DNA of 64,000 nt from positions 1,544,001-1,608,000 of the forward strand of contig CANJKZ010001018.1 in assembly GCA_947471745.1 (NCBI GenBank), read 5' to 3'. The notes beneath the pieces were generated by a model. It was not told where the DNA came from and ran no database searches. It was given only the letters and a program-made list of their open reading frames with translations. This document shows positions 22,201-32,795 of the stretch, piece after piece; positions within the stretch are counted from its first letter, which is position 1, and every line of letters begins with the position of its first letter. Source of the stretch: Closterium sp. Naga37s-1. Lineage: Eukaryota > Streptophyta > Zygnematophyceae > Desmidiales > Closteriaceae. Position numbers and translations under genes: made by a program.

Positions 22201-22678
22201 CGACCTTCTCCGCCGGGAACTCGTCTTGTCTACTGGGCAACTAGTCCTACTTGACACGAAGAATCTGCGCCTGCCCGGCCCGTCGAAACTCCGGCCACGA
22301 TTTTGTGGGCCGTTCAAGATCATCAAGATGGTGACACCTGTCACTGCGAAGCTGCTGCTACCCGACGACTGGCGCATTCATGACGCCTTCCACGTCAGCC
22401 TGTTTCGGAAGTTCGTGCCAGCCACGACCGACATCGCGAGGCAACAAGCTGCCCCAACTACACGACCTGTCCCGGAGCCAACTCTCGACCCTTCGAAGAT
22501 TCTGGCACATCGGGTTCGCCTTGATGCAGCTGGTCGCCACGTGGATTTCCTCATCCGATGGACTGACCGCACCAGTGAAGATGACACGTGGGTGCATTCT
22601 GACTCGCTCGACGCCCCGTCGCTTGTTCATGATTACTTGGCGCGCAGGCGTGTTTCGGATATTGACCGCCTTTCTTAA
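19151..22678 (+). CDS. pol: retrotransposon Pol: protease, RT, RNase H, integrase, chromodomain
   Basis: Open frame of 1175 codons, probably entered by frameshift at about 19241. Protease: VDGGASHSLF (from about residue 92), where the usual D-S/T-G is D-G-G. RT: YRALNRVT, LRGGYHQIR and the catalytic YLDD at about 441-444. RNase H: VVTDASDFAIGAVL and HDKEMLAII. Integrase: H..H zinc finger (HDSNFSGHFG..SCRVCQAMK), then D845 (MDF), D885 (SDRD) and E921, giving D-35-E. Only 39 residues separate the first two Asp, versus about 60 in relatives: the beta-strand block following MDFVTGMP is missing. C-terminal chromodomain at about 1119-1165 (VDFLIRWTDRTSEDDTWV), which in relatives guides insertion to chromatin. 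Confidence 0.95.
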   Translation: MFSVWEDGSLHERLPRENATDGERQEGAGKWEESVISGPFTDCAPSPEHHHPHRVVVPIHAIDRTRPNNGDTHVDHPVLVAGKVLKNNLKIFVDGGASHSLFNLASAKKCKLQLDRCLPEIDARLVDGTPLAITEETRTVRIECGDDFGFSMKFLATTLDGCDVLLGRDWLRRHNPVIDWTTGSCSINKHEGLIKLPAWTPDYIQAPCVKAITIARHFNKGAQLFAVCLRELAVDTDGKDIEKLCAAVPPDLAELIRRYSDIFPDDLPPGLPPERPEDHKIQLEPGAQPTVRTQWRLTQPELEELRSQIDALLEKGFIRASTSPFAAPILFTPKKDGGLRMCIDYRALNRVTIKSRYPIPRTDDLLDQLRGARYFLKIDLRGGYHQIRVFADDCHKTAFRTRYGSYEFTVMPFGLTNAPSTFQLTMNRVFRDLLDRCVIVYLDDILIFSKTREQHLRDLDAVFKRLQENRLITKGSKCEFFKQELEFLGHVISREGIKIDPAKIKTIQEWKSPTNVTELQSFLGFVNYVRRFIPNMAGITGPLTDLLHKDKNFVWGEEAEAAFQELKNFLVSPPVLRIADPSKPFEVVTDASDFAIGAVLLQDFGNGLQPIAYESRKLQAAERNYPIHDKEMLAIIHAFKLWRCYLVGADVTVRTDHKSLQYLRAQPNLNPRQIRWLDFMESHFTYRITYKKGANNIADALTRPTVQSAAVLMTHSNPLFTGLFTHGYTTDPFFTTGNHQQATTQKGDYYLKARTDRIWVPAYRLLRELLIQEVHDSNFSGHFGVDKTQKLLHRQYYWPDSSNDVQRYVSSCRVCQAMKSTRQRPAGLLQPLEPPERPWQQVTMDFVTGMPAAPCRMTITAEETARLFISTVVRLHGIPSAIISDRDPKFTSKFWKETWAQYGTKLQFSSAYHPQTDGQTERTNQTMEQLIRTNCLDPTRWEESLAMLEFAFNNAPSSTTNHSPFFLNYGMDPTVPTATSLDNPVPRSQTFVTELQEVREKAADAIRKANITSRKYTDLLRRELVLSTGQLVLLDTKNLRLPGPSKLRPRFCGPFKIIKMVTPVTAKLLLPDDWRIHDAFHVSLFRKFVPATTDIARQQAAPTTRPVPEPTLDPSKILAHRVRLDAAGRHVDFLIRWTDRTSEDDTWVHSDSLDAPSLVHDYLARRRVSDIDRLS
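19235..19241 (+). promoter_or_regulatory. candidate -1 ribosomal frameshift heptamer
   Basis: G GGA AAT in the gag frame fits X XXY YYZ, 12 nt before the gag stop (19254-19256). A -1 slip continues exactly in the pol frame (W E E S V I S G P). I could not fold the downstream structure. Confidence 0.6.
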
Positions 22679-22694
22679 GGGGGGGGGGGGGGGG
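22679..22694 (+). other. polypurine (G) tract
   Basis: A run of about 16 G follows the pol stop just before the right LTR, in the place of the plus-strand primer. Confidence 0.8.
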
Positions 22695-22697
22695 TAG

Positions 22698-22977
22698 TGT
22701 AAGGAATTTTCCCGAATTCCTTATCGGGGTTGACTGCTACGCGTACAGCCCGATTTTCGGACTTTGCACGTTCGGCCGATTTCAACGCTGCCGAGGCTCC
22801 TCGCGTCGCCTTCGGCATTTCCCATCGCCAAACCTGCACCCCAACCTCGCTCGTCCGAGGTTTCCTCCTAGCTAGGCTAGCTCCTACATTAGTCTGTGCC
22901 TTCATTGTATTCTCAGTTCAGTTAATCACATTCTCGTTATTCGTTTACCTGCGCACTCTCTTTTACAACTCATAACA
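22698..22977 (+). repeat. right LTR
   Basis: 280 bp, TG..CA; carries five extra bases (CGTCG) relative to the left LTR. Confidence 0.97.
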
Positions 22978-22982
22978 CGAGA
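22978..22982. repeat. target-site duplication, right
   Basis: CGAGA, matching 17731-17735. Confidence 0.95.
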
Positions 22983-23448
22983 ACTGACGTCATGTGGGCT
23001 CCCAAATGTCGCAGATTCGTGGAAGGCTCTGTGTCTTTCCTGAAGGTTCGACCTCCTCCGTTCATCTTCACTCAAATGTTCTTCGCATAGATGTCCTTCG
23101 CACTGGTGTGCTACGCACATATTTTTTCGCACAGGTGTTTCTCGCACAGGTAAGCTTCTGTCAGCAGGCAGAAGCGTCATCGAAGCAGCCTGAGTTTCTT
23201 TCCAGAACCTCCTAAACTCCGAACGTTTGAGTTTCTTTCCTGATTACTCCGCTTCCTATTCAATCTAAGTCTAGCCCGGAGCGCGTGTACCTTGCAGCTG
23301 GGGGTATTTACAGCGCCATGGCGGTTATGTTTCGCAGTCAAGCGTCTGACAAGCTTTATAGAGTAACCTCCCTTCAGCCTAGTCTTCATTCTCGCATCGT
23401 TCTGCTTACTTTAGTATCTCCGTGATCACCGCTCTCGCCGCTGACATC
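22983..23448. other. GST upstream region
   Basis: Promoter and 5' UTR of the GST gene. It has a short set of imperfect repeats (TTCGCAYANRTG/TYCTTCGCAC at 23070-23150). No gene. Confidence 0.5.
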
Positions 23449-25166
23449 ATGGCTCCTGTCAAGGTCTACGGCATGAACATGTCGACGTGCACCAAGAGGG
23501 TGCTCACCACTCTCGAGGAGAAGGCTGTTACGGTACGAATTGGCTAGTTATTAAAATAATAGAAACGTCGGTTTCTTTTTTCCAGCTGATGTCGTTCCAG
23601 CTGCCGGCCTTTTCTTAATCTGATAATCAAGCAATGCCTTTTCTTCCTTTCCGCAGGATTACGAGGTTGTCCCAGTGGATCTCGGGAAAGGGGAACACAA
23701 GTCGGAAGAGTTCAAGAAGAAGCAGGTGGGCGAGATTCAACATTTTCATTCTGATATTCTGCACAAATGCAAATGCAAAATCCTTTTTGCTATCACGCAA
23801 ATGCCACCGTGGAGTCCTTCCCTTTGTACACCAGCGTCGAATTCAGCTTGTTTCACACCATCCACGCGTTTCTTTGAAAACTCAACGTGTGGCCCGGTTT
23901 TGCCTCCGTGCGTTTCTCTCCTTGGCCCTGTTACCGCGCAGCCCTTTGGAGTGATTCCCTATTTCGATGACGGGGAGGTTCAGATCTTCGGTACGTTTGC
24001 AATTCCACCGTTTCTTTCCACCGTCTATTCAGCCATATCCATTTTCCCTATTGGTTTTCCTGCTCATATGTTCCTCTTCCTATTTTCCACATCTATACTG
24101 AATCTTTGCTCAAATGTCATTGTGTTCACCTGAATGTCTTTTCCCATGGTCTAACCAGAATCACGTGCCATCGCTCGTTACATCGCTGAGAAGAATTCCG
24201 GCCAAGGCACCGACCTTGTCGGCTCCACGCTCAAGGTAATCACTCATCCACTCTTTAGTCCACTCCTGGACGCCTGCTAGTTGCTACCGGCAGTGATGGT
24301 CGCCTCCACGCGTGTCTGTTAATTCAATAAAAGAATTCACCTTTCTGAGTGTTGTCGTGTAATAACGTCCGTTGGTGAATCAGTGGGTGGAGGCTTATAA
24401 TTTTACGTTGTAGATGCTTGACATTTCTCGAGAACCTTTTTTAAGTGGCGTCTGCTGTGTGTTACCGTGTCCCACAGGAGCGTGCGCTGGTGAACCAGTG
24501 GTTGGAGGTGGAGGCGCAGAACTACAACCCGCCTCTCTCAGCGCTGATCTCGGAGAAAGTGTTCAAGCCCATGTTCGGTGGCGGCGAGCCTGACCTGACT
24601 AAGGCTGAAGACCTCAAGGCGAAGGTAGGTGACGAGAACAGTCAAGCAATCTATTTTTGTCCTCTTTCTGGTTCTATTCGGTGGATGGAAAATAGCCCTT
24701 TGCAGTGAGAATGCCGTTCAAGCAATCTATTTCTGTCCACTTTCCGCCTGCTCTTCAGTAATTCCGCTAATTCCGCAGTTCTCGAAGGTACTTGATGTGT
24801 AAGAAGCCCATTAGGCGAGCAACGAGTACCTGGCGGGGTGGAATTTCTGGCTTTCGGGTTTGATCCGACAGAAATGGTGTGTTGCGACTGTCGTTCAAGC
24901 AATCTACTTCTGCCTTCTTTCTGCCTGTTCTCCCCCCATTCCCGCAGCTCTCTAAGGTTCTCGATGTGTACGAAGCCCATCTGGCCAGCAACGAGTACCT
25001 GGCGGGGTCCAATTTCTCGCTGGCGGATCTGTCGCACCTGCCCTACACGGCTCTGCTGTGGGCGTCAGGGGATTCGGGTCTGATAACTTCACGTCCGAAT
25101 GTGAATGCGTGGTGGGAGAGGATTTCCTCTCGCCCTGCTTGGAAGAAAGTTTCCGCGCTGCAGTGA
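23449..25166 (+). CDS. GSTF: glutathione S-transferase, phi class
   Basis: Exons 23449-23532, 23657-23725, 23942-23990, 24159-24235, 24478-24624 and 24948-25166 sum to 645 nt: 214 aa, the normal phi size. The thioredoxin-fold half begins MAPVKVYGMNMSTCTKRVL, with the catalytic Ser in the STCT stretch (phi class). Then come VIPYFDDGEVQIFESRAIARYIAEK (glutathione-binding 'ESRAI', split over an intron), and the all-helical half with VLDVYEAHLASNEYLAG and FSLADLSHLPY. A cytosolic enzyme conjugating glutathione to electrophiles or reducing peroxides. Intron 5 contains two decayed copies of the exon 6 start. The upstream region was hit by the gypsy insertion about 470 bp before the ATG. Confidence 0.95.
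24636..24947 (+). repeat. copied intron/exon-6 start of GST
   Basis: The intron block TCAAGCAATCTATTTCTG recurs at about 24640, 24715 and 24895. The exon start (SKVLDV.EAH.ASNEYLAG) recurs at about 24779-24850 with in-frame stops before the real exon at 24948. Confidence 0.8.
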
Positions 25167-27834
25167 GAGAGGAAGATGCAGCTATTATCCATGACCGGTA
25201 GCTTCGCTGTATGTACAGAAATTTGTGTATGGACCAATTATCCAGCTCTGCTGCAGCAAAGTCAAGGTTTTGAAACTTCAATTTGAATTTCCTGGATTTT
25301 AGAGAGATTTGAAAGCACATGATGATCACCTCTGGCATGCTTCAGCTTACCTCTCCACCATGGCTCCTGTCATTAACTTCAAGGCCATTAATCCATTTAA
25401 TCACAAATTATAAGTTTTAAAACCCACACTGTAGGAGGTTGGCTTGCTAGCCATTTTCAAACTGCTCTTATTATTTTTGTACGTGCTTATGATCCAATTG
25501 ACTTGTACAGCCTTTAACCTTATCCAAGTGTAGCCTCTTATTGAAGGGGCTGCGCTGTGCGTTGGCAAGTGGTTGCACCGCTGAACCATGATTTCCGTGA
25601 AATTCGTCTGACCGCTTGACTGACCGCTTGTCCTTTCAGCGAAAATTGGGCTGGGCCTGCTCCATTGTTCAGTAGAGTGGGTTACTGCTTAAAGGCAAGG
25701 GTGCAACTTCTTAGGAACAGTAGCAGGACAAACATGGAGTGTGCGTAACGAGACCCTTATTGGATGAAAAAAATGGAATCTCGGAAAAGACAAACTTCTC
25801 GCCACAGAACTGCCTGGGACAACCAAGTTCCAAGCTATAATACTTCGAAGTTGAAGCTGATAGTTGGGCCACGGCTTTAACTGCCGCCGCGGACTCACCG
25901 CGCTCGTCGCACTAGAAATCCAGCACTGCAGTGCGGAATTTCGGATCAAAACGAGCACCGGAGGGACGCACTTAGCCGTTTCCCAGACCAAAGGCTGCTC
26001 AAAGTGAAACGAATCCACCGTAGGGCCTAGACTATATAAGGCCCCTATAAATGCGGGTTTGTTTGAACGAATCCATATACTTTCAAACAAGACCGGGTGA
26101 TAGCCGTGTTTCTCAAGAATCTCGTTAAATCCCAGATTTCAGGTCGTTTCAACCAAACAAAAAAACGCAACTAGGCAGGCCTGCATCCACTCTTCTAGAA
26201 TCTAGATGCACACATCACACATCACTCATCACATCAGACATAAGCACACACACCACTGCGTACTCTCACCCTCCCGAAACAAGCCCCAAGACACTTTCAG
26301 GTCAGATTTGAGTGCAGAGTTTGCCAGGGCGATTTCGAAGCTGCGGTTTACTTGCTGACGTCATGATTTCACAGCACAAGTTCTTGTTCGAAGCAAAACA
26401 AAACCTGAGAGCGACTGCGCAACTGTACCCTTTCTTGGCTGGAGACTGGAGAACAAGTGCCCCTTCGTTTCTCGTTCACTGTATTTCTTTTTTCCAGCGG
26501 TGCAAAGCGCTTGACTAGAACCCCAGATGCAGACGGAAAAACACGGTATTGCCAACCCCAGTGTAGGTTGGAGCTCTGTTGATCGGACCTGCGCGACTCT
26601 CCGTGACAAAAAAAGGACAGCAGGGGCTCCGAGCCTGACTGACGGGCTGACAGGCCGCCAAAGAAAATTCACCACGGATGGTGTAGCAGGTGACCTGACC
26701 AGGCAATCAAGTAGCCATGTGACCAATGCAAGCAAGCAGATGAGGGAAGTCTAGGGTTTCAAAGATCCACACGACGGCATCAGTAGTATCCATGTTTCTG
26801 GAGGTTTCAAAATGAAGTTCAGTTCTCGCTAGCTTTCTTCGGAAGCATCCTACGCGGGAAGACTTCCATAGACCGTACAGCTCAGCAAAGACAGATGCAA
26901 CTTGGCAGGCCTGCATATCACCCAAAGATGCACAGCACACGATGGAAAGAAAGAAGCAAACACAGCAGCGGCCGATCAACGAGACCTGCAGGCCAACACG
27001 GCAAGCAAACACCGCAGCACTCTGGGACTGTGATGGGATGGGGGAGGGGAGTTGGAATTTGCCAGCGCGATTCGCATGACCGCCATGATTGACGGAAAAT
27101 AGTCGTGCAGTGTACGACAGTTCCCTTGTTTTTTCTGGAGACTATACTGTACTACATTTTCTTTCAGTGGCTGGAAAATTACTACTGTTTCTAAAGAAGC
27201 TCTCCTACGTTTTCCGATTTTTCTGCGCAGAGGTGCACCGCGCGGTGCAAAGCGCTTGACTCGCGAACCCTGGTGGATGCAGACGAAAAACGCCGCGGTA
27301 GGAGAGCTTGGCTGGACCCGCACGACTGGGCTTCCGGAAGCAGACGATCTGAGGCTCGAGCTTGACCGCTAGCAGTGCCAGGCTCCCCGGCTAATCACCA
27401 CCACTAGCCGTGAATCCCATTCTTTCTGACGCGTATAAAACAAATATCCCATTCTTGGCAAGAATGACCATGCAAGTCGTGGTGCAGCAGACGAGCAGGC
27501 CCTGGCAAGTTGTGCATATGGATAAATATGCCGCACAGCGAAGGATAGTCAAGCATCTGACTCGTGAGTCGTGACGTGACCTCTCAGGCATGTGTGGGAG
27601 GATATGTCCGACTCGGACATCAAGCCCGTCACCCTTGCTGGCCGGCAACTAGCTGCCTCTGAGTCCCAGAAGGCATGAAGAGTCTTTTGTATATGAAGGA
27701 GCTGTCATTCCCGGGATGTCAGCAAACTTATGCGGATTCCAGGCTCAGAAAGCTTACTACCTTATCTGAACAAAGCTACGAGTACTACCAGTGACTGTGG
27801 TTGCCAGTGCCAGCTGTTTACCTTCGGTGCCACC
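25167..27834. other. intergenic region upstream of GH27-1, with repeated modules
   Basis: No gene recognised. A module (sequence near GCAGGCCTGCATNNAC, then GACGTCATGA- or CGCCATGATT-like sequence, then GTGCAAAGCGCTTGACT) occurs at about 26170-26530 and 26830-27300. It recurs in diverged form upstream of GH27-2. A TATATAAGG box-like string lies at 26033. Confidence 0.5.
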
Positions 27835-28088
27835 ATGTCTGATCGTAAAATGGAGGTCTGGTTTCTGTCCATGTGCTTCTGCCTCGCGGTTGTCTTCCAC
27901 CAAGCTTCCGCTATCAGCGGAGGGGCATCTGTTCTCACTGTGCTGAAGGTTGGAAGAAAAGAGAAATTCGACCTTCCTGGGACCTTGCCCAACTTGGGCA
28001 CCTTGAAGACACAGAAGACCTTCCGAAGCCCGCTCGGGTAAGACTTGAATATCTATTTCATGAGCCCTGTCCCACATTACTTACCTGC

Positions 28089-28119
<31 letters not shown>

Positions 28120-31089
28120 GTTTAAGCAAGATTTGCTTACCCACCGCTGTTGTGCTTGCCATGCTGTGGCATCCGTGTGGCTTGCTGTGGCAGGTGGAAC
28201 AGCTGGAGCCACTTCCAGTGCAATGTCACACAAGACATTGTCAAGACTGCAGGTGAGAATGCCACCATGAATGCCACCATGATACTGCAGGTACTCCCGA
28301 GCATGATCATCATGTCAAAGGCTCCATCCAACGGCAGTCCATGCCGCGAGCCATTATGACAGCACGCCGTCTGTTCTCACTCCCTGTTCGTATGCTTGTT
28401 GTGCCCTGCAGCGGACAAGCTCGTGTCATCTGGGCTAGCGGCCCTGGGCTACGTCCACGTCAACATAGGTGAGACACGTCTACCTTTTTTTTTAATCCTG
28501 AACACTCTGCATTCTGCAGCTTTGATAAGCTCGTGTCAGTGCGTGCTTCCTGCACTGTAGGAGTTTGGCGTCTTGGACTACAAGGTGTCGCCTCAGGCGA
28601 GGCGAAGGGGCTCTTCTGACCAATCTTTCTTCCGGCTTTGATCTTGCAGATGATTGCTGGCAAGCCGACTCTAGAGATTCTCAGGGTCGCCTGGTGGCAT
28701 CTCCGGTTTCCTTCCCTTCCGGCATCAAGGCGCTAGCAGACTATGTGCACAGCAAGGGGCTCAAGCTGGGTCTCTACTCCGACTCCGGGTGAGTCGGTGT
28801 GTGGAGTGGAGCTGAGATGAGCACGGCTTGTGATGATAATGGGGCCGAGGGAACGGGGGGGAGAGAGCTTAAGAGAGTGCGTGCTGTGCATGCTTAAAAA
28901 CGCTCTTCTCAAATCCGCATGCCTCTGCTGCTCTACTCCCCCTCCCTCTCACTTCACTGTCCTTCTCCCATCAGGAAGCGCACGTGTGCAGGCAAGCCAG
29001 GGTCACTCGGGCATGAGGCGATTGACGCCCTCACCTTCGCTGAATGGGTGAGTCACGAGGCTGAATCCGCTTGCTGAATCTGCTGGATGGAGTAGCGCTT
29101 GTGTATGCTGAATAGGCTGATAGGGATGTGCCTTTGCACGACAGGTGACTTATTCCTGTCTTCTCCGCCTCCCATTCCTGCCTTCTCACATCTGCCTGCC
29201 TTGCTGTGATTTTGTTCCAATGTGATGCCAGGGAGTGGACTATGTCAAATACGACAGCTGCTACAACGATGGAACTACCACCAAGAGAGGGTAAGCCCTG
29301 TCTGACTCGCTCCTGACTGCCTTCTTTCTACTGTCTTCTGGTCCCCTCTGTATTCTTGTACGTTGCCTATTCGTCTGTGTGCCTTCTGGTCGCCTTTTTC
29401 TACTGCTTGGTACTTTCAGCCTTGCATTTTCTTGTGCTCATACACCGTACATGCCTTGTACTTAATTTTTCCTCCCATCCCATCCCTTTGCTGTCGGATG
29501 CCCATCCATCAACCCTCAGCCACACGGCCATGCGCAACGCGTTGGAGGCCACTGGGAGAGACATCTCGGTCTCCATGTGCCACGGACAGGACAGCTCTGC
29601 TCTGTGGGCGTACGGGTTGGCAGATCCCTGGCGCACCACCCTTGGCACTGATGACACGTGGAGGAGCGTGACTTGGGTTTCGGATGCAAGCAACAAGTGG
29701 GCTAAATATGCCGACCCTCGCAGCTGGAATGGTGCGTGCAGCCACACACTCGCGTTGACTTCTTAGGGCCTGCCAGTGTAGCATGGCGTTGCAAGTGTTG
29801 TGAGACATGTGTTGTACGCTCTCTCACCTCACCCCCCACTCATCTCTTCTCCTTCCCCACCGCCACTATTGATCGCCCTCCTTCATCAGACCTGGACATT
29901 CTTCAAGTGGCAGAGGGCGGCATGGGCGAGACAGGGCACCATGTGCACTTCAATCTGTGGGCCATCATGAAGGTGAGGACACACTCCTGCATGCTTACGT
30001 AGGTACATGCATGCACACGTGCCTGCATGGCTGTATGCATGCCTATCCATGCATGTATGCACACGTACAGCTTGCCATTCCTATCCCTTCTGCGCTGCAT
30101 CCAACTCAGCCTCCTACCCATTCACCTCACACCTTCTCACCTTCCCACAGGCGCCACTCCTGCCGGCCTGCGCTCTCTCTGCTGCATCACAGCCAGCCAT
30201 GAGCATTCTCAGCACCGACGAGGCCATTGCTCTCAACCAAGGTACGCTCCCAAGCAAGCTGGAAGTCTGGTTATTGAATGCATGTTACCTTCTTGGATTT
30301 TGCTGACACGTGCCGCATTCTATTGGTGCAGATTCATTGGGAGTGCAAGCACAGGAGGTGCAACTATTCAAGGAATCCCCAGTGAAGGTGAGAACACTAA
30401 ACTCTCTCTTGCACTTTATTGCACGTCATGCCTTGCGAGTCGAGGGACAGCCTTGGATCCAGATCTTTCATTTCAGCTGACTTGTATAATCTTCCTTGAA
30501 GTCACACTGCTTGATTCTTGCCCCTATTTTGTGCTACCTGTTCCCAAACCTGCAGGTCTGGGTGGGGTCTCTATCTGAGGGTCGGAAAGTGGTGGCATTG
30601 GTGAACCGTGGTGGGAAGAGCGAGAATGTGACCATCAGTTGGGAAGAAATTGGGCTGAATCCGGAGCAGCGGATGCATGCACGAGACCTTTGGAAGGTAT
30701 GTGTGTCCGCACTGTCCGCAAGCACCATGTCTCTATACTTCCCTGCGTCTCCTTCTCTCTCCTAACTTTCACTCTCTCCCTCCTAATGTACCACTCATTT
30801 TCTAGACATGTGCATGCAGGCACATGCGCACAGACATATGCACAGATATGCGTACCCATCGCACTTATCCAGCACAATTTGTTTGTTCTCATATGTGTGC
30901 TCCTCGATATGTGTGCTCCTCGATATGTGTGCTCCTCGATGTGTGTGCTCCTCGTGGTGTTCATGTTGTGTGGTGCAGGACTCCCTTATTAACTCTGCCA
31001 ACTCTAATGCGCTAACCGCCCAAGTTGCAAGCCATGGTGTGCAATTATTTGTTCTCTGGCCTGTAACAGATGCCAATCTGAAACAATAA
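27835..31089 (+). CDS. alpha-galactosidase (GH27), copy 1
   Basis: Twelve exons: 27835-28037, 28194-28252, 28412-28468, 28650-28788, 28975-29047, 29232-29290, 29520-29731, 29890-29972, 30151-30241, 30332-30387, 30556-30696, 30980-31089. The N-terminus [23 protein letters not shown] looks like a secretion signal. Family blocks: [46 protein letters not shown], then YDSC with the nucleophile Asp in DYVKYDSC, and ADPRSWNDLDIL with the acid/base Asp. APLL..C.L and a beta-sandwich tail ([10 protein letters not shown]) follow. GH27 enzymes hydrolyse terminal alpha-galactosyl residues, here probably in wall or vacuole. YDSC (usual YDNC) and WRTT..TDDTW are small departures. Paralogue of the next gene. 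Confidence 0.93.
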
Positions 31090-31699
31090 AATCCAGCGGG
31101 AGCAGCAATGTTTTGCCATAGCAGCTTGTAGGTCCTCAAGGCATGTGTCTCTTCTCCCAATGGTGTGAATGGTGGATATGACACCGTATGGTGTTCTTGG
31201 GTTTTTCTGCCTTGTGGTAATAGCCTTGTGATAATAGCCGGCCTTGCATATTTATGGGTCTGAATATTTCAAAGAAAGTGTATATCCGTGTGCACATTAT
31301 AATATCATTTGCCAACCGAGTTGAGATCATTTTGTTTCCTTTCCACCACCCAAGTGTAACCTTTGTCTTGAGTGCAATGTTACATGCTTCCCATACTTTC
31401 GCCACCCAACCCTACTTGCGGACCATTTGTTTCCAACCAACCGACCTCCAAAACACGGGATGAACAAAGAATTCAGGCGAGTTCAAGCCTGGTACTGTGA
31501 AGAGGTCCTATTTTTCTGGTGCAGGGTGCAGTTGTTGCCCGTCGTCCATTCAGTTTGTGAGTTGTGTCATCAAAGGTACGCCCTAAGTTCCTCCATAACC
31601 GTCGACCATTGCCGCCATAATTTATCTCTGGGACTCTTTTGGCCGGCAGGTCCGTGTTTCTCAACATTTTAGCTCTCGCTCGGCTTCTTATCCAAGCAG

Positions 31700-31749
31700 T
31701 ATACAGTGTTGAAGACTTTCCAGGGCGGAAAGTCTTCCATACTGTACAC
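31700..31749. repeat. inverted repeat
   Basis: Arms GAAGACTTTCC and GGAAAGTCTTC around AGGGC, extended by imperfectly matched TACAGTGTT/ATACTGTAC. Confidence 0.8.
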
Positions 31750-32250
31750 TGTACATCAAGGCGGCCCACAGACTACAATGCAACTGGGCAGGCCTGCAGA
31801 TCACCCAAAGATGGCCCATTTTGATGATCTTCGGGAGATCATGTGGTGGATAGAGCGAACGACTCGCCGTGTCAGAACAAAGCACACACAGGAGCAGACG
31901 ATCAGCGAGGTCTGCTCAGGGTGAACTTCTAGAAGCACACACGATACTCCACCGCCATACTATGCCAAATGACCGTCATGACGTGACGGAGAGAAAGTCA
32001 CGCGGCGACCAGGCCTGCGACCACCTGTGCGACCAGGCCTGCGACCACCTGTGCGACCAGGCCTGCGACCCCTTCGATTCCTTCCTTCATTTTCTGCGGT
32101 ACTGGGAGGCCTGGGAGGCAACTTGCCTCAGTCAAGGCTTGAACCCTATGATGCAGTGCTGCAGACGACAAACACGGTGGTCCTGTGGAGCACTGCTGCC
32201 AGCAGCTGACCTGATCTCACAGGTCTCAGCCACCGAAAGCCAGAGACTGC

Positions 32251-32351
32251 GACTGTCTAGAGCCTGGCAGGCTCTCAGAGCCGTCCCTGGTGAAAAAAAG
32301 AGAAGCCGTGACGTTCTGAGGCTCTTAGAGCCTGCCAGGCTCTGGGCAGTC
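32251..32351. repeat. foldback inverted repeat
   Basis: Arms of about 30 bp centred on AGAGCCTGGCAGGCTCT (32251-32280) and its reverse complement (32321-32351), 40 bp apart. Confidence 0.8.
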
Positions 32352-32795
32352 CCGGACTGGCTCTCAGTGAATGAGATGCACGCGATGAGAGAAAATCGCG
32401 TAGCAGCCCAGGCAGGCTACTCGACGCATGTCCCGTGGCATGAATATGCACATGAAAAATGCCTTTCTAAACCCAGTGGGCAACAGGAAGGCCTACGAGT
32501 CATCATGACAGAGAGGTGACCTCTCAGCATGATGTGTGGGACCTGCCTGTCCTTTTTTGCCGGCCGGCAGCTAGCTAGCTCCCTACCGGAAGACGTGAAG
32601 AGTCTTCTGTGAAACGAGGCAGCAACACTGCCCATTCTTGGAATGTCCAGCAAACTCCTGCGGATTCCAGAATCAGAAAAGCTTAGTAGCTTCTTTGACA
32701 GAGCTACTAACTGCAACTGGCAGTTAGTCCTGCCGGTGCCTGCTGCCAGCAGTGCTTGCCCACGCGTCTGGGCTTCTTGGTTCAGCGCCACTACT

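Larger units (their letters stand above)
17736..22977 (+). mobile_element. complete Ty3/gypsy chromodomain LTR retrotransposon (5242 bp)
   Basis: Order: LTR, primer site, gag, pol (protease-RT-RNase H-integrase-chromodomain), G tract, LTR. A perfect 5-bp CGAGA duplication flanks it. The LTRs (275 and 280 bp) differ by one 5-bp indel and one substitution (A in left, G in right, in the CGCTCRTCCG stretch), so insertion is recent. Both ORFs are intact, but the integrase core is shortened (see pol), so autonomy is doubtful. It sits between divergently transcribed ETFA and GST genes. Confidence 0.97.
31090..32795. other. intergenic between GH27 paralogues; duplicated promoter region
   Basis: About 220 bp before each start codon are alignable (27650-27834 and 32570-32795; GTCAGCAAAC, TGCGGATTCCAG), so the duplication included promoters. 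A short tandem (GCGACCAGGCCTGCGACCACCTGT, three units) lies at about 32008-32072. No gene seen. Confidence 0.6.
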
